From Xanthobacter dioxanivorans (GTDB lineage Bacteria > Pseudomonadota > Alphaproteobacteria > Rhizobiales > Xanthobacteraceae): DNA of 64,000 nt. Position 1 is the stretch's first letter, and each line of letters begins with the position of its first letter. Of the stretch, positions 10,155-21,360 are shown in pieces. Below the pieces are notes generated by a model. The model ran no database searches. It was given only the letters and a program-made list of their open reading frames with translations, and was not told where the DNA came from. Location of the stretch: positions 2,097,001 to 2,161,000 of the forward strand of contig NZ_CP063362.1 of the NCBI RefSeq assembly GCF_016807805.1, read 5' to 3'. Made by a program: the position numbers and the translations under genes.

Positions 10155-10868
10155 ATGCGCCCCAGCAAGCGCGCCGCCGACGAGATGCGCGCCGTTTCCT
10201 TCGAACGGGGCGTCATGCGCCACGCGGAAGGCTCCTGCCTCGTGAAGTTCGGCGACACCCACGTGCTCGTCTCCGCCACTCTGGAGGAGCGTCTGCCGCC
10301 ATGGCTCAAGGGCCAGGGCCGCGGCTGGGTGACGGCGGAATATGCCATGCTGCCCCGTGCCACCCACGACCGCACCCGGCGCGAATCCACCACTGGCAAG
10401 CAGTCCGGCCGCACCCAGGAGATCCAGCGCCTCATCGGCCGCTCCCTGCGCTCGGTCACCGACCTCGTGGCCATGGGCGAGAAGCAGATCACCCTCGACT
10501 GCGACGTGCTCCAGGCCGATGGCGGCACCCGCACCGCCTCCATCACCGGCGCCTGGATCGCGCTTTACGATTGCCTGTCGTGGATGCGCCAGCGCTCCAT
10601 GATCAAGGAGATGCCGCTGAAGCAGCACGTGGCGGCGGTGTCCTGCGGCATCTATGAGGGCACGCCGGTGCTCGACCTCGACTATGCCGAGGACTCGGTG
10701 GCCGAGACCGACGCCAATTTCGTCATGACCGGCACCGGCGGCATCGTCGAGATCCAGGGCACGGCGGAAAAGACCCCCTTCACCCAGGACGAGCTCCTGT
10801 CCCTCCTCGCCCTCGCCCGCTCCGGGGTGGACAAGCTGGTGGGCCTGCAGAAGCTCGCGGTGGGCTGA
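10155..10868 (+). CDS. rph: Ribonuclease PH
   Basis: A 237-residue phosphorolytic 3'-to-5' exoribonuclease that trims tRNA 3' ends. Recognisable segments include '[20 protein letters not shown]', '[19 protein letters not shown]', '[17 protein letters not shown]' and '[20 protein letters not shown]' (acidic metal-binding residues). An AGAGGTAG-type ribosome site precedes the ATG. Its TGA overlaps the ATG of rdgB (TGATG), so rph-rdgB-hemW are translationally linked and lie divergent to hrcA. Confidence 0.97.
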   Translation: MRPSKRAADEMRAVSFERGVMRHAEGSCLVKFGDTHVLVSATLEERLPPWLKGQGRGWVTAEYAMLPRATHDRTRRESTTGKQSGRTQEIQRLIGRSLRSVTDLVAMGEKQITLDCDVLQADGGTRTASITGAWIALYDCLSWMRQRSMIKEMPLKQHVAAVSCGIYEGTPVLDLDYAEDSVAETDANFVMTGTGGIVEIQGTAEKTPFTQDELLSLLALARSGVDKLVGLQKLAVG

Positions 10869-11503
10869 TGGGCCACCGCCGCCTTGACGGCCGCCTCGTG
10901 GTGGCCACCCACAATCCCGGCAAGCTCATCGAGATGCGCATGCTGCTGGAACCGCACGGGGTGGAGGCGGTCTCCGCCGGGGAGCTGCGCCTCCCCGAGC
11001 CGGAGGAGACCGAGGAGACCTTCTTCGGCAACGCGCGCCTGAAGGCGGTGGCGGCGGCGCAGGCGGCGCAGCTTCCCGCCTTCGCCGACGATTCGGGGCT
11101 CGTCATCGATGCCCTCGGCGGCGCTCCGGGCATCCACACCGCCCGCTGGGCCGGGCCGGAGCGGGACTTCGAGATGGCCATGGAGAAGGTGGAGGTGGAG
11201 CTGCAGAAGGTGGGCGCCACGGCGCCGGAACAGCGCCGCGCCCGCTTCGTCTCGGCCCTGTGCATCGCCTGGCCGGACGGGCACCTGGAGGAATTCGAGG
11301 GGGTGGTCGACGGCACCCTGGTCTGGCCGCCCCGGGGCGCCAAGGGCTTCGGCTACGATCCCATGTTCCTGCCGCAGGACCATGTGAAGACCTTCGCCGA
11401 GATGACGGCGGACGAGAAGCATTCCATGCCGCCCAAGGGGTTCGGCCTGTCGCACCGGGCACGGGCGTTCCTCAAGCTGTCGCAGGCGTGCCTGAAGGGA
11501 TGA
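10868..11503 (+). CDS. rdgB: dITP/XTP pyrophosphatase RdgB (HAM1 family)
   Basis: A 211-residue non-canonical purine NTP pyrophosphatase that hydrolyses dITP, XTP and ITP to monophosphates. The N-terminal 'VVATHNPGKLIEMR', the metal-binding 'TFFGNARLKA' and 'FADDSGLVIDALGGAPGIHTARWAG', and the C-terminal 'GFGYDPMFLPQD' and 'KHSMPPKGFGLSHRARA' (K/S/H/R base-recognition residues) are all present. It overlaps rph upstream and hemW downstream by a few bases each, giving a tight three-gene operon. Confidence 0.96.
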   Translation: MGHRRLDGRLVVATHNPGKLIEMRMLLEPHGVEAVSAGELRLPEPEETEETFFGNARLKAVAAAQAAQLPAFADDSGLVIDALGGAPGIHTARWAGPERDFEMAMEKVEVELQKVGATAPEQRRARFVSALCIAWPDGHLEEFEGVVDGTLVWPPRGAKGFGYDPMFLPQDHVKTFAEMTADEKHSMPPKGFGLSHRARAFLKLSQACLKG

Positions 11504-12729
11504 GCGTTCGACCGCAGACCGCCGGCGGCACGCCGGACACCTTGCCCCTGACGCCGGCGGAGCGGTCGCCCCCGCTCGGGTTGGGCGCCGCAGAGGGCGG
11601 CTTCGGCGTCTACGTCCACTGGCCCTTCTGCAAGGCCAAGTGCCCCTATTGCGACTTCAACAGCCATGTGCGGCAGGCGCCGCCGGATCAGGACCGCTTC
11701 ATCGCCGCGTTCCGGCGCGAGATCGCGCACATGCGCGACCTGTCGGGACCGCTGCGGGCGCAGACCGTGTTCTTCGGCGGGGGCACGCCCTCCCTCATGG
11801 CGCCGGCGACGGTGGCGGCCATCCTTGCCGCCATCGACGCGGCATGGCCGCTCACGGCGGATGCCGAGGTGACGCTGGAGGCCAACCCCACCTCGGTGGA
11901 GGCGGAGCGCTTCCACGGCTATCGTGCGGCGGGCGTGAACCGGGTCTCGCTCGGGGTGCAGGCCCTTGACGACACGGACCTGCAGGGCCTCGGGCGGATG
12001 CATTCGGTGGCCGAGGCCCTGGCCGCCGTCGCCATCGCCCGGAGGGCGTTCACGCGCGTGTCCTTCGATCTCATCTACGCTCGCCCGCGGCAGACGCCGG
12101 AGGGATGGGCCGCAGAGCTGAAGCGCGCCCTGGCGGAGGGCTGCGAGCACCTCTCCCTCTACCAGCTCACCATCGAGCCGGGCACGCCGTTCGAGCGGCT
12201 CTACGGCGCCGGCAAGCTGATCCTGCCCGACGACGAGGTGTCGCGCGCCCTGTGGGACGTGACGCAGGAGGTGACGGCCGCGGCCGGCCTTCCCGCCTAC
12301 GAGGTTTCCAACCATGCCCGTCCGGGAGCGGAGGCGCGGCACAATCTGGTGTATTGGCGCTACGGCACCTATGCCGGCATCGGTGCCGGTGCGCATGGCC
12401 GGCTGCTGGTGGAGGGCGCGCGCCGCGCCCTCTTCACCGAACGCGCGCCGGAGGGCTGGCTGGCGCAAGTCGAGGCCAACGGCCACGGCATCGTCAGCGA
12501 CGAGGCCCTCTCCCCCGCCGAGCAGGCAGACGAGATGCTGCTGATGGGGCTCCGCCTGAAGGAAGGCGTGGACCTCGCCCGCCACGCCCGGCTCGGCGGA
12601 CGGGTGGTGCCGGAGCGCATCGCGGCGCTGGTGGCCGAGGGGATGGTAACGCTTGCCGGCGACCGGTTGAAAGTGACCGATGCCGGCTTCCCGGTGCTCA
12701 ATGCGGTGATCGCGGCGCTGGCGGGGTAG
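11500..12729 (+). CDS. hemW: HemW-like radical SAM heme chaperone
   Basis: A 409-residue radical SAM protein. The 4Fe-4S cluster cysteines are C44, C48 and C51 in 'WPFCKAKCPYCDFNSH'. The GGGTPS motif ('FFGGGTPSLM') binds SAM, and 'GVNRVSLGVQALDD' plus the C-terminal HemN domain ('LLMGLRLKEGVDL') complete the family pattern. The Cys-x3-Cys-x2-Cys arrangement without a fourth cysteine and the rdgB-hemW linkage indicate HemW, a heme-binding chaperone, rather than the coproporphyrinogen dehydrogenase HemN. The ATG at 11500 overlaps the rdgB stop. Confidence 0.94.
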   Translation: MSVRPQTAGGTPDTLPLTPAERSPPLGLGAAEGGFGVYVHWPFCKAKCPYCDFNSHVRQAPPDQDRFIAAFRREIAHMRDLSGPLRAQTVFFGGGTPSLMAPATVAAILAAIDAAWPLTADAEVTLEANPTSVEAERFHGYRAAGVNRVSLGVQALDDTDLQGLGRMHSVAEALAAVAIARRAFTRVSFDLIYARPRQTPEGWAAELKRALAEGCEHLSLYQLTIEPGTPFERLYGAGKLILPDDEVSRALWDVTQEVTAAAGLPAYEVSNHARPGAEARHNLVYWRYGTYAGIGAGAHGRLLVEGARRALFTERAPEGWLAQVEANGHGIVSDEALSPAEQADEMLLMGLRLKEGVDLARHARLGGRVVPERIAALVAEGMVTLAGDRLKVTDAGFPVLNAVIAALAG

Positions 12730-12890
12730 GGGCCCTCGTGTCCCGGCCGGCCGGAACGGAGAGAAGCGCAGTGGAAGGAGAGCCGGGACCCGCGCAAGGA
12801 GACGCGAGAGGTGCGCTGGACCCCGGCCCGGCGCTTCGGCTGCGCCGTCGCTTGGCCGGGGAATTTCGGCCGGGGGACCTTTGGCGCCCC

Positions 12891-14279
12891 TCACTCCGCG
12901 TAGGGATTGTCCTTCTGCCGCAGGGTCAGCCGGATCGGCACGCCGGGTAGGTCGAAGCTCTCGCGCAGGCCGTTCACCAGGTAGCGGATATAGCTCTCCG
13001 GCACCGCATCGGCGCGCGAGCAGAACAGCACGAAGGAGGGCGGGCGGGCCTTGGGCTGGGTGATGTAACTCAGCTTCACCCGCCGTCCCGACACCGCCGG
13101 CGGCGGATGGGTGTCGGTCACCTGCTGCAGGAAGCGGTTGAGCGGGTTGGTGGCGATGCGCTTGTTCCACACCTTGTGGGCGGCCGAGATCGCCCCCACC
13201 AGCTTGTCGAGCCCGTGCCCCATGAGCCCCGAGACCGGAACGATGGGCAACCCCTTCACCTGCGGCAGAAGGCGGTCCGCCTCCTCGCGCAGCCGGGTGG
13301 CGAGGCCGCCGCGGGCCACGAGGTCCGCCTTGTTGTAGCCGATGACCAGCGCCCGGCCCTCGCGGGCAACCAGGTCGGCGATGCGCAGGTCCTGTTCCTC
13401 GAAGGGATGGGTGGCGTCCACCAGCAGCACCACCACCTCGGCGAACTTCATGGCGCGCAGGGCGTCGGCGGCGGAAAGCTTCTCCAGCTTGTCCTCGATG
13501 CGCGCGCGCTTGCGCAGGCCGGCGGTGTCGAACACCTCCAGCTTCACGCCCGCATAGGTGACTTCCACGGAGATGGAGTCGCGGGTGATGCCGGCCTCTG
13601 GCCCGGTCAGGAGCCGGTCCTCGCCAAGCAGGCGGTTGATGAGGGTGGACTTGCCCGCATTGGGCCGGCCCAGCACCGCCACCTTGATGGGACGGCGGGG
13701 CTTCCCCTCCGCCGCATCCTCTTCGGCCGGCGCGTCCTCTTCTTCTTCCTCCTCCGGGTCCGGGCGGGTCTGCTCGGGCAGGGCGTCGCAGATGGCGTCG
13801 TAGAGGTCGCCGAGGCCTTCCCCGTGTTCGGCGGAGAGCGGCACCGGCGTGCCGAGGCCGAGGGCGAAGGCTTCCATGGTGCCCGCCTCGCCGCCGCGGC
13901 CCTCGCTCTTGTTGGCGAGCAGGATCACCGGCTTGCCGGACTTGCGCACCAGCTCGGCGAAGGCCCGGTCGGTGGGGGTGAGACCGATGCGGGCGTCGAT
14001 CATGAAGAGGATGGCGTCGGCATGGCCGATGGCCGCCTCGGTCTGGGCGCGCATGCGCCCTTCGAGGGTGGCCGCGTCCGCCTCCTCGAGGCCGGCGGTG
14101 TCGACGATGCGGAAGGAGAGGTCGCCGAGCCGGGCGTCTCCCTCCCGCCGGTCGCGGGTCACGCCGGGGCGGTCGTCCACCAGCGCGAGCTTCTTGCCCA
14201 CGAGGCGGTTGAAGAGGGTGGACTTGCCCACATTGGGGCGGCCGACGATGGCCAGGGAGAAGGTCATGGGAATGGGCAC
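12891..14279 (-). CDS. der: Ribosome-associated GTPase Der (EngA)
   Basis: A 462-residue protein with two tandem Era-like GTPase domains and a C-terminal KH-like domain. P-loops are '[12 protein letters not shown]' near residue 13 and '[12 protein letters not shown]' near residue 206; matching switch regions and 'NKSE'/'NKAD' G4 motifs are visible. The linker between the G domains is unusually acidic (a run of glutamates near 178-196). Der acts in 50S subunit assembly. It is convergent with hemW and is followed upstream by a small lipoprotein and a YfgM-like TPR protein on the same strand. Confidence 0.96.
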   Translation of the reverse strand: MPIPMTFSLAIVGRPNVGKSTLFNRLVGKKLALVDDRPGVTRDRREGDARLGDLSFRIVDTAGLEEADAATLEGRMRAQTEAAIGHADAILFMIDARIGLTPTDRAFAELVRKSGKPVILLANKSEGRGGEAGTMEAFALGLGTPVPLSAEHGEGLGDLYDAICDALPEQTRPDPEEEEEEDAPAEEDAAEGKPRRPIKVAVLGRPNAGKSTLINRLLGEDRLLTGPEAGITRDSISVEVTYAGVKLEVFDTAGLRKRARIEDKLEKLSAADALRAMKFAEVVVLLVDATHPFEEQDLRIADLVAREGRALVIGYNKADLVARGGLATRLREEADRLLPQVKGLPIVPVSGLMGHGLDKLVGAISAAHKVWNKRIATNPLNRFLQQVTDTHPPPAVSGRRVKLSYITQPKARPPSFVLFCSRADAVPESYIRYLVNGLRESFDLPGVPIRLTLRQKDNPYAE

Positions 14280-14342
14280 CAGGGAAGGAGGGCCACGGGA
14301 TCGGCGCTTGGCCTTCCGGCCGGTGCGGTGGGGAGCCGCGCC

Positions 14343-14612
14343 TCAGCGCTGCTGTTGCTGCTGGCCGCTCGGCGGCGGGGTCGGCGGCGGTTCGACGGCT
14401 GCCGGATTGCTGGGCTGGCCGAGGCTCCTGGACGAGTAGTCCACCCCCGGTACGCCGGTGGGGAACACGGGATTGCGCGCCCCGGGCAGCGGCTTTTTCT
14501 GCTGCTCCAGGAAGCTGAAGAAATCCGTCGATTCGCAGCCCGCGACCGACAAGGCGAGCCCGAGGCCGAGCACCAGACGCAGCGACCTGAAAACGCCGTT
14601 CTCAATCTTCAT
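14343..14612 (-). CDS. small Pro/Gln-rich lipoprotein, function unknown
   Basis: An 89-residue predicted lipoprotein. A hydrophobic signal ends in the lipobox LSVAGC, with Cys26 as the lipidated residue. The mature part is rich in Pro, Ser and Gln and ends in a run of glutamines. It lies between a TPR membrane protein and der on the same strand, where many proteobacteria place the outer-membrane assembly lipoprotein BamB. It has no beta-propeller, so it is not BamB. No function is assigned. Confidence 0.65.
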   Translation of the reverse strand: MKIENGVFRSLRLVLGLGLALSVAGCESTDFFSFLEQQKKPLPGARNPVFPTGVPGVDYSSRSLGQPSNPAAVEPPPTPPPSGQQQQQR

Positions 14613-14637
14613 GGGCGGCTCCTCACTGGCTCTGATC

Positions 14638-15330
14638 CTACTGCGTGGCGGCTGGGGCGCCGGCCGCCGGGGTGGTGACGGCTGGCGCGGCGTTGGCGGT
14701 CAGGCGACGGATGAGCTCCGCGCGCGAGCGCACGCCGGGGGGCGTCGCGGCGTCGGCGGTGACCTCGGTCGCGGTCTTGTTGGCGGCGGCGGCGTCGCCG
14801 GCCTTGAGCTGGGCGAGGGCCAGCACCTCGCGCGCCGAATGGCGCAGCGGCCCGGTGCCGGCGGCAAGAGGGCCGACGCGCCGTGTCACGTCGGCAAGGC
14901 TTGCTGTGTCCACGAGAATCAGGCCGGCGCGCAGCTGGGCGAGGTCGCGCACCAGGGGATCGAGGCGCGTGTCGGCGGCGATGGCGTCGAAGGCAGCGAC
15001 GCCGGCCGCCTTGTCGCGGGCCGCCGCCGCGCCGGCGGCGCGGAACAGGGCCACCATGCGGTAGCCGCCGGGGGCGTCCTTGGCGAGGGCGTTGAAAGCG
15101 GCCTCCGCCTCCGCGAGCTTGCCGTCTTCCGCCAGCTTTGCCGCAGCCTGGAATGCGGTGCTGGCGGAAACCGCCTGCTGGTGGCGCCAGTACTGGTAGC
15201 CGCTCCAGGAGCCCGCGCCGACCACCGCCAGAACGGCGAGGCCGATGATGACTCCGCCGAAGCGGTCCCACAGCTTGCGCAGGCGCTCGCGCCGGAGGTC
15301 TTCCTCGATCTCGTGAAAAATGTCCGTCAT
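14638..15330 (-). CDS. YfgM-like tetratricopeptide membrane protein
   Basis: A 230-residue protein with the YfgM/TPR_21 architecture: a short charged cytoplasmic N-terminus ('FHEIEEDLRRERLRKLWDRF'), one transmembrane helix at about residues 25-47, then alanine-rich helical TPR-like repeats facing the periplasm. Relatives associate with the Sec translocon and PpiD during export (family knowledge). It precedes a lipoprotein gene and der. The ATG at 15330 is preferred over an upstream in-frame ATG because it puts the conserved MTDIF start first. Confidence 0.8.
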   Translation of the reverse strand: MTDIFHEIEEDLRRERLRKLWDRFGGVIIGLAVLAVVGAGSWSGYQYWRHQQAVSASTAFQAAAKLAEDGKLAEAEAAFNALAKDAPGGYRMVALFRAAGAAAARDKAAGVAAFDAIAADTRLDPLVRDLAQLRAGLILVDTASLADVTRRVGPLAAGTGPLRHSAREVLALAQLKAGDAAAANKTATEVTADAATPPGVRSRAELIRRLTANAAPAVTTPAAGAPAATQ

Positions 15331-15516
15331 GGGTCCGCGACTTCGTGTGGGCCGGCACGCCGGCAAAAGGGCGCGTAAAGTATCCATGCGGCTGCATCGT
15401 GGCAAACGCGGCGTTTTCAGGGCGTTGTCACACCGGATGCGGCCCTCAGGGTGCCCGGTTCCCGCGCGCCGGCCCGGCGCACGGGAACCGGACCCGGGAG
15501 AAGCCCGTCCGAACGC

Positions 15517-16020
15517 TCAGTCCACCGGCCGGCCGGGCGGGCTCGTGGAAAAGCCCGCGCGCTTCAGCCGCACGAAGGCGAGGTCGAGGGCGGAGAGGAA
15601 GGCGGAGCGATCCCGCGGCGCGAACGGCCGAGGCCCGGTTGTGACCGTCCCCGCCGAGCGCAGGTCCTCCATCAGGTTGCGGGTGGCGAGCGCCATGCCG
15701 ATGGAATCCTTGGTGAAAGGCTTGCCGGTGGGGCCGATCACATCGGCCCCGGCGGCGACGCAGCGCGCGGCCAGGGGGATGTCGGCGGTCACCACCACGT
15801 CGCCCCGGCGGGCGCGGGAGGCGATGAAGTCGTCCGCGGCGTCGGGGCCGGCCGGCACGATCACGCGCTCCACCATGGGATCGCGCGGCACCGCCAAAGG
15901 CGTGTTGGCCACCACGAACACGCGCACCTGATGGCGGAAGGCGACCTTGTAGGCCTCCTCCTTCACCGGGCAGGCGTCGGCGTCGAGATAAAGGGCGATG
16001 GGCTCCGGACGGGCGGTCAT
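15517..16020 (-). CDS. YaiI/YqxD (UPF0178/DUF188) family protein
   Basis: A 167-residue PIN-like-fold protein. The N-terminal '[18 protein letters not shown]', the middle '[30 protein letters not shown]' pattern (acidic residues spaced as in PIN/NYN folds) and '[16 protein letters not shown]' are diagnostic of DUF188. The biochemical role of the family is not established; a nuclease-like activity is only suggested by the fold. It stands alone, divergent from the PAP2 phosphatase gene. Confidence 0.9.
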   Translation of the reverse strand: MTARPEPIALYLDADACPVKEEAYKVAFRHQVRVFVVANTPLAVPRDPMVERVIVPAGPDAADDFIASRARRGDVVVTADIPLAARCVAAGADVIGPTGKPFTKDSIGMALATRNLMEDLRSAGTVTTGPRPFAPRDRSAFLSALDLAFVRLKRAGFSTSPPGRPVD

Positions 16021-16161
16021 GGGCGGCTGATGACAGGTGCGCGGCCGGGGCGCAAGGCGGGCCTGCGGGCGATCGTGCGCCGTGACCGGGGCATGGCGGG
16101 GGAGGAGGACCGCAAAAGGGGGTGTTGACGCCGCCGCCCGGCCAAGCCAACCCTTGCGCCC

Positions 16162-16932
16162 ATGCGTTCCTTGATCCGCCGTGGCTGGCGCCACCTCGAA
16201 GCCCTTCCCGTCGTCGGCCCGCTGCTTGCCTCCGTGGGGGGCATGGAACGCGCCACGCTCGCCGTGGTCGCCTTCAGCGCCCTCGGTTTCTACACCTTCA
16301 TCAAGGTGGCCGACGAGGTCATGGAGGGGGCGCCCGGGGCGCTCGACCGCGGCATCCTTGTCGCCCTGCGCAATCCCGCCGATCCGTCGGACCCGCTCGG
16401 GCCGCCCTGGCTGGAGGAAAGCATGCGCGATTTCACCGCGCTGGGCGGGACTGCGGTGCTCACCTTGCTCACCGTTCTGGTGCTGATCTTCCTCATGATG
16501 ACCGCCAAGCGTCACGCGGCGATCGTCGTCGCGGTGTCGGTGGCGGGGGGCACGCTCCTGTCGCAGGTGCTGAAATGGGGCTTCGACCGGCCGCGGCCGG
16601 ATCTCGTGCCGCACGGCATGTCGGTCTACAGCCAGAGCTTTCCCTCGGGCCACGCCATGCTTTCGGCGGTGGTCTACCTGACCCTCGGGGCGCTGCTGGC
16701 GCGGACCCAGGCGCGGACGCGGGTGAAGGTGTTCCTGCTGGGATCGGCGACGGCGCTGACCGTGATCGTCGGCGTCAGCCGCATCTATCTCGGCGTGCAC
16801 TGGCCCACCGACGTGCTCGGCGGCTGGGCGCTGGGTGCCGCCTGGGCCGCCGCGTCCTGGCTGCTGATGCTGTGGCTGCAGCGCCGGGGTGAGGTGGAGT
16901 CGGAAGGCAGCGTCCAGCCGACCCGGCGCTGA
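16162..16932 (+). CDS. PAP2-family membrane phosphatase
   Basis: A 256-residue integral membrane phosphatase. The three PAP2 motifs are present: K138-x6-RP in 'KWGFDRPRP', PSGH at 161-164, and SR-x5-H-x3-D (S206 to D217) in '[12 protein letters not shown]'. Six hydrophobic segments surround them. Members remove phosphate from undecaprenyl diphosphate, lipid phosphates or phosphatidylglycerol phosphate; which one applies here cannot be told. It is convergent with prs. Confidence 0.9.
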   Translation: MRSLIRRGWRHLEALPVVGPLLASVGGMERATLAVVAFSALGFYTFIKVADEVMEGAPGALDRGILVALRNPADPSDPLGPPWLEESMRDFTALGGTAVLTLLTVLVLIFLMMTAKRHAAIVVAVSVAGGTLLSQVLKWGFDRPRPDLVPHGMSVYSQSFPSGHAMLSAVVYLTLGALLARTQARTRVKVFLLGSATALTVIVGVSRIYLGVHWPTDVLGGWALGAAWAAASWLLMLWLQRRGEVESEGSVQPTRR

Positions 16933-16962
16933 GCGCGCACGGCCGGCGGCCGAGGGCGCAGG

Positions 16963-17915
<953 letters not shown>

Positions 17916-18025
17916 GGGATGCTCCGCCGGTGCTTCCGAGCCTGATCGAAAGCGTGCGTGGTTCTGATAGGCGGGCCGTCACAATGTTGTAAAGGGCCAG
18001 CTCGACCCCGCGCGATTGGGCCACG

Positions 18026-18706
18026 TCAGCGGTCGGCGTACGCCAGGGCAGCGCCGGAGGCAGGGAGGCCTGAGCCGGGTGTGGTGAGGGCGGCCACCGG
18101 CACGCCGGATCCGCCGTCGGGCCGCGGGGTGTCCGCGGGCTGCGGCGCCGCCGCTGGCACGGCGCCGGAGGCGCCCAGCGTCTCGGCGAGGCTCGCCATG
18201 GACTGGTCGGCGATGCGCGCCACCACGGCGTCGTCGCAGGCGGCCCAGCCGTTGGCGGCGCCGCCCTTCACCGGGCCGGCGGGCTCCTCGCCCACCACTC
18301 GGGCGACGCGGGTCTGGTTCTGGTCGTAGACGTCCCAGGCATAGGCGACGGTGGCCTTGCCGCGCTCCACGTGCATGGCGAGATAGCCCTTCACGCGGTA
18401 GGCGGCGGGCGTTGAGCGCGATACCACGGCGACCCGGCGTGTCTGCGCCTCGCTTGTCAGGTCGCCCACCAGCTTGTCGAAGGTGGCCGGGGGCGGGCCG
18501 TCGATGGTGTCGAAGGCGAGGGTGCGCCCGCCCGCCCCGGCCATGCCCGGGCCATCGGTCTGGCAGGCGGCGAGGGCCACGCACAGGAAAAGCCCGGCGC
18601 AGCGGGCCGCCAGCCAGGATACGCGCGGGAGCTGAACGCTGGCGGAAAGCTCGCACGGGCGGCGCGGTGGCGCTGGCGGTACGACCTCTGCCTTGTGTCC
18701 CCGCAT
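18026..18706 (-). CDS. predicted lipoprotein, function unknown
   Basis: A 226-residue protein with a hydrophobic segment ending in VALAAC; Cys48 would be the lipidated residue, which implies an unusually long n-region or a start further downstream. The mature domain includes 'FDTIDGPPPATFDKLVGDLT', 'YRVKGYLAMHVERGKATVAY' and 'WDVYDQNQTRVARVVGEE', matching a conserved envelope-lipoprotein pattern of unknown role in Hyphomicrobiales. The C-terminus is Pro/Ala/Gly rich and probably disordered. It stands alone between prs and an RBBP9-like hydrolase gene. Confidence 0.65.
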   Translation of the reverse strand: MRGHKAEVVPPAPPRRPCELSASVQLPRVSWLAARCAGLFLCVALAACQTDGPGMAGAGGRTLAFDTIDGPPPATFDKLVGDLTSEAQTRRVAVVSRSTPAAYRVKGYLAMHVERGKATVAYAWDVYDQNQTRVARVVGEEPAGPVKGGAANGWAACDDAVVARIADQSMASLAETLGASGAVPAAAPQPADTPRPDGGSGVPVAALTTPGSGLPASGAALAYADR

Positions 18707-18920
18707 GGTGGCTCCCGGCGCTTGTCTCGTCGCCGCAGGCGTAGCGGGAAACGGCGGCCGGGTCCAGAAAAACGGTTAAGATGCGGTTAACGGGCCTGTG
18801 AAAATGCGGGCCGGGCCGCTTGGGGCATTTGGCGGTGCATCGCATCGCCAGCGTGCCACAAGTCTTTCAGTTGACGCGCTTTCTTCGCGCGCCCCGGTGC
18901 CCGCTTCGCTCGAGAGCGTT

Positions 18921-19472
18921 CTATTTCAGCGACTGGAGAAAGCCGAGAAGCCGCATGGAGCCCTCCGGCCAGGGGCCGAAGCCGGAGGCCGAGCCGATGT
19001 GGCCGGCATCCCCGGCATCCACGAGCGCCGAGCCCCAGTCGAGGGCGAAGCCCTCCGCCCGGTCGAAGGCGCAATAGGGGTCGGTGCGGCTGGCGATCAG
19101 CACGGAGGGGAAGGGCAGGGGCGCCGTCGGCACCGGGGCGAAGGGCGCGAGCACGGCGGGAAGGCCGGGCGCGTCCAGGTCCGGCGGTGCCACGAGGAAC
19201 GCGCCCTTCACCTTGCCGGGCGGCAGCAGGGGGGCGGCGTGGAGCAGGGTGGGCACGCCGAGGGAATGGGCCACCACCACCACCGGCTTGTCCGCCGCAG
19301 CCACCGCCGCGGCGAGCCGGCGCGGCCAGTCGACGCGGTCGGGCCGCTCCCAGTCGGCCTGTTCCACCCGGCGGGCGGAGGAGAGGGCGCGCTCCCACCG
19401 GCTCTGCCAATGGTCGGCGTCCGAGCCCTGCCAGCCAGGGACGATGAGGAGGGTGGCGTCGGTGGAGCGCAT
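18921..19472 (-). CDS. RBBP9/YdeN-family alpha/beta hydrolase
   Basis: A 183-residue compact serine hydrolase. 'LLIVPGWQGSDADHWQSRWE' near the start is the family signature, and the nucleophile elbow is 'VVAHSLGVPTLLH' (Ser about residue 70). An acid 'SRTDPYC' and the catalytic His in 'DAGDAGHIG' complete the triad. Bacterial relatives are small esterases of unknown substrate. It is followed by pgeF on the same strand after a short gap. Confidence 0.87.
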   Translation of the reverse strand: MRSTDATLLIVPGWQGSDADHWQSRWERALSSARRVEQADWERPDRVDWPRRLAAAVAAADKPVVVVAHSLGVPTLLHAAPLLPPGKVKGAFLVAPPDLDAPGLPAVLAPFAPVPTAPLPFPSVLIASRTDPYCAFDRAEGFALDWGSALVDAGDAGHIGSASGFGPWPEGSMRLLGFLQSLK

Positions 19473-19489
19473 GGGTTGGTCCGGGAGGC

Positions 19490-20257
19490 TCAGGCGAGGG
19501 CGATGGCGGCCATCAGCCGGCCGTAGTCGGGTTCCTTGCGGTGGGTGGTGCGGCGATAGGAGAAGAAGCGCGCCTCGTCCGAATAGGTGTCGAGGCCGAG
19601 ATCCTCCACATGGCCGATTCCGGCCTGCTCGAGGCGCAGGCGGATGAAGCCGGGCAGGTCGAACAGGGCATGGTGGGCCCGGTCGGCCGGGGCGAAGAAG
19701 CGGGCGAAGCCCTTGTCCTCGGCGAGGAAGCGGGCGACGAAGTCCTCTCCCACCTCGTAGCTTTGCTGGCGGATGAGCGGGCCGACGACGGCGCGGATGT
19801 CCGCCCGCCGCGCCCCCTGCTCCTCCATGCGGGAAACGGTGGACGCGACGATGCCGGTGAGCGCGCCCTTCCAGCCGGAATGGGCGGCCGCCACCACCCG
19901 CGCCTCAGGATCGGCGAACAGGATGGGCCCGCAATCGGCGATGGAGACGGCGGCGCCGATGCCCTGCGTCCGCGTCACGATCGCGTCGGCCTTGGGCGCG
20001 GTTTCCCGGGTCCAGGGCTCGGTGGCGACCACCGCGTCGGGCGAGTGCACCTGCCAGCAGGCGAGGAGGGCCGGGGCTTCCACGCCGATCTCCGCCGCCA
20101 TGCGGGCGCGGTTCTCCATCACCGCCGCGGGATCGTCGCTGGAGCCCAGGCCGCCGTTGAGGCTCGTATAGATGCCTTGCGAGACGCCGCCCTGCCGGGT
20201 GAAGAAGGCGTGGCGGATGCCGGGCAGGGCCGCGAGCGACGGCGCCTCGATCTTCAT
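19490..20257 (-). CDS. pgeF: PgeF (YfiH/laccase-domain) peptidoglycan editing factor
   Basis: A 255-residue YfiH-family enzyme. 'GIRHAFFTRQGGVSQGIYTSLN' starts the fold. The zinc ligands lie in 'VVAAAHSGWKGALTGI' (His in the AAHSGWKG motif) and in 'ADCGPILFADP', and the C-terminal 'DTYSDEARFFSYRR' is conserved. Homologues cleave L-Ser from misincorporated UDP-MurNAc-L-Ser, or act as purine nucleosidases. The start ATG overlaps the stop of the upstream methyltransferase, and lgt precedes both, giving an lgt - methyltransferase - pgeF operon typical of Hyphomicrobiales. Confidence 0.92.
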   Translation of the reverse strand: MKIEAPSLAALPGIRHAFFTRQGGVSQGIYTSLNGGLGSSDDPAAVMENRARMAAEIGVEAPALLACWQVHSPDAVVATEPWTRETAPKADAIVTRTQGIGAAVSIADCGPILFADPEARVVAAAHSGWKGALTGIVASTVSRMEEQGARRADIRAVVGPLIRQQSYEVGEDFVARFLAEDKGFARFFAPADRAHHALFDLPGFIRLRLEQAGIGHVEDLGLDTYSDEARFFSYRRTTHRKEPDYGRLMAAIALA

Positions 20258-21360
20258 GGGCAGAACTCCTCGGACAGGTCGAACGCGGGCGGCGCCCCAA
20301 GGTCAGGATGGGCGAGGACGAGCACCTTGAACAGCCGCCCCATGTCTGCGTCCCCGGTTCCGGCGAGGCGGCGGGCGGCGGCATCCACGGCGGCGCGCGT
20401 CGCCTCCGGGGCATCGCGCTTCAGCCGCTCGGCGCGGGCGGCAAGGCCGAGCCGGGCGAGGAAATCCCCCTGCTCCAGCGGGCCGAAAGCCTTCAGTCCC
20501 GCCGCGACGGCGATGCGGGCGAGGGCGGAGAAGTCCACGTGGGCGGTGAGGTCCGCCGCCCCCGGCGCCGCCAGCGGATCGGCGAAGCGGTGCTTTTCCA
20601 GCGCCTGCAGCGTGTCGCCGAAGCCGCCCGCATGGCCGTAATCGACGATCAGGGCGGCGCCGCCCTGCGCCAAGAGCCGCGCGGCGAGGGCGCGGGCGGG
20701 GCCGCTCTCCATATGTTCCAGCACCGCGCCATCGGGGGCCGGGGGCAGGTGGCCGGCCAGCAACTGGGCGGCGCGGGACGGGGCCGGATCAAGGCCGAAC
20801 GCGAGGCGGCCGCCCGCATCCATCCCTACCCGCCGTTCGTGCCAGTGCCCGGCGGTCCGCACATATTGGTCGATGGGCAGGGCATCGAAGAATTCATTGG
20901 CGAGGACCAGGGCCGGACCGTCCGGCACATCCTCGATCCGCTGGTGCCAGGAGGCGGCGGACGCTTGCGACGCCAGGGTTCGCGCCTGTGTCACCGTCAG
21001 CACCGGGCTCGTTTCCACCAGATGGATGCGCGCCGCCGCGCCGAAGCCGGGCACGAGGCGCGCCGCCCGCAGCGCATCCGCCATGAGCGTGCCGCGGCCG
21101 GGGCCGAGCTCCACCAGGCGGAAAGGGTCAGGCGCGCCCATCTGCTGCCAGCTGGCCACCGCCCACAGGCCCAGGAGCTCGCCGAACATCTGGCTGATCT
21201 CGGGGGCGGTGGTGAAGTCGCCGTGCGCGCCGAGCGGGTCGCGCGTCATGTAATAGCCGTGGCGGGGATGGCCGAGGGCGAGGGCCATGTAGCGGCTCAC
21301 CGGCATGGGACCCTCGGCGGCGATGAGGGTGCGGATCTCCTCGGCGAGCGGCGTGGTCAC
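20254..21360 (-). CDS. MidA/NDUFAF7-like SAM-dependent methyltransferase
   Basis: A 368-residue DUF185-family protein. '[44 protein letters not shown]'-type N-terminus is diagnostic, followed by the SAM-binding '[18 protein letters not shown]' and '[17 protein letters not shown]'. In mitochondria the homologue methylates a complex I subunit arginine; the bacterial role is inferred. Translation starts at a GTG (21360) that overlaps the lgt stop. Its own end overlaps pgeF by 4 bp, so the three genes are coupled. Confidence 0.9.
   Translation of the reverse strand: MTTPLAEEIRTLIAAEGPMPVSRYMALALGHPRHGYYMTRDPLGAHGDFTTAPEISQMFGELLGLWAVASWQQMGAPDPFRLVELGPGRGTLMADALRAARLVPGFGAAARIHLVETSPVLTVTQARTLASQASAASWHQRIEDVPDGPALVLANEFFDALPIDQYVRTAGHWHERRVGMDAGGRLAFGLDPAPSRAAQLLAGHLPPAPDGAVLEHMESGPARALAARLLAQGGAALIVDYGHAGGFGDTLQALEKHRFADPLAAPGAADLTAHVDFSALARIAVAAGLKAFGPLEQGDFLARLGLAARAERLKRDAPEATRAAVDAAARRLAGTGDADMGRLFKVLVLAHPDLGAPPAFDLSEEFCP

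Noticed and set aside
14343..14612. BamB at the position upstream of der
   Set aside because: The protein has 89 residues with no beta-propeller repeats; only the lipobox is shared.
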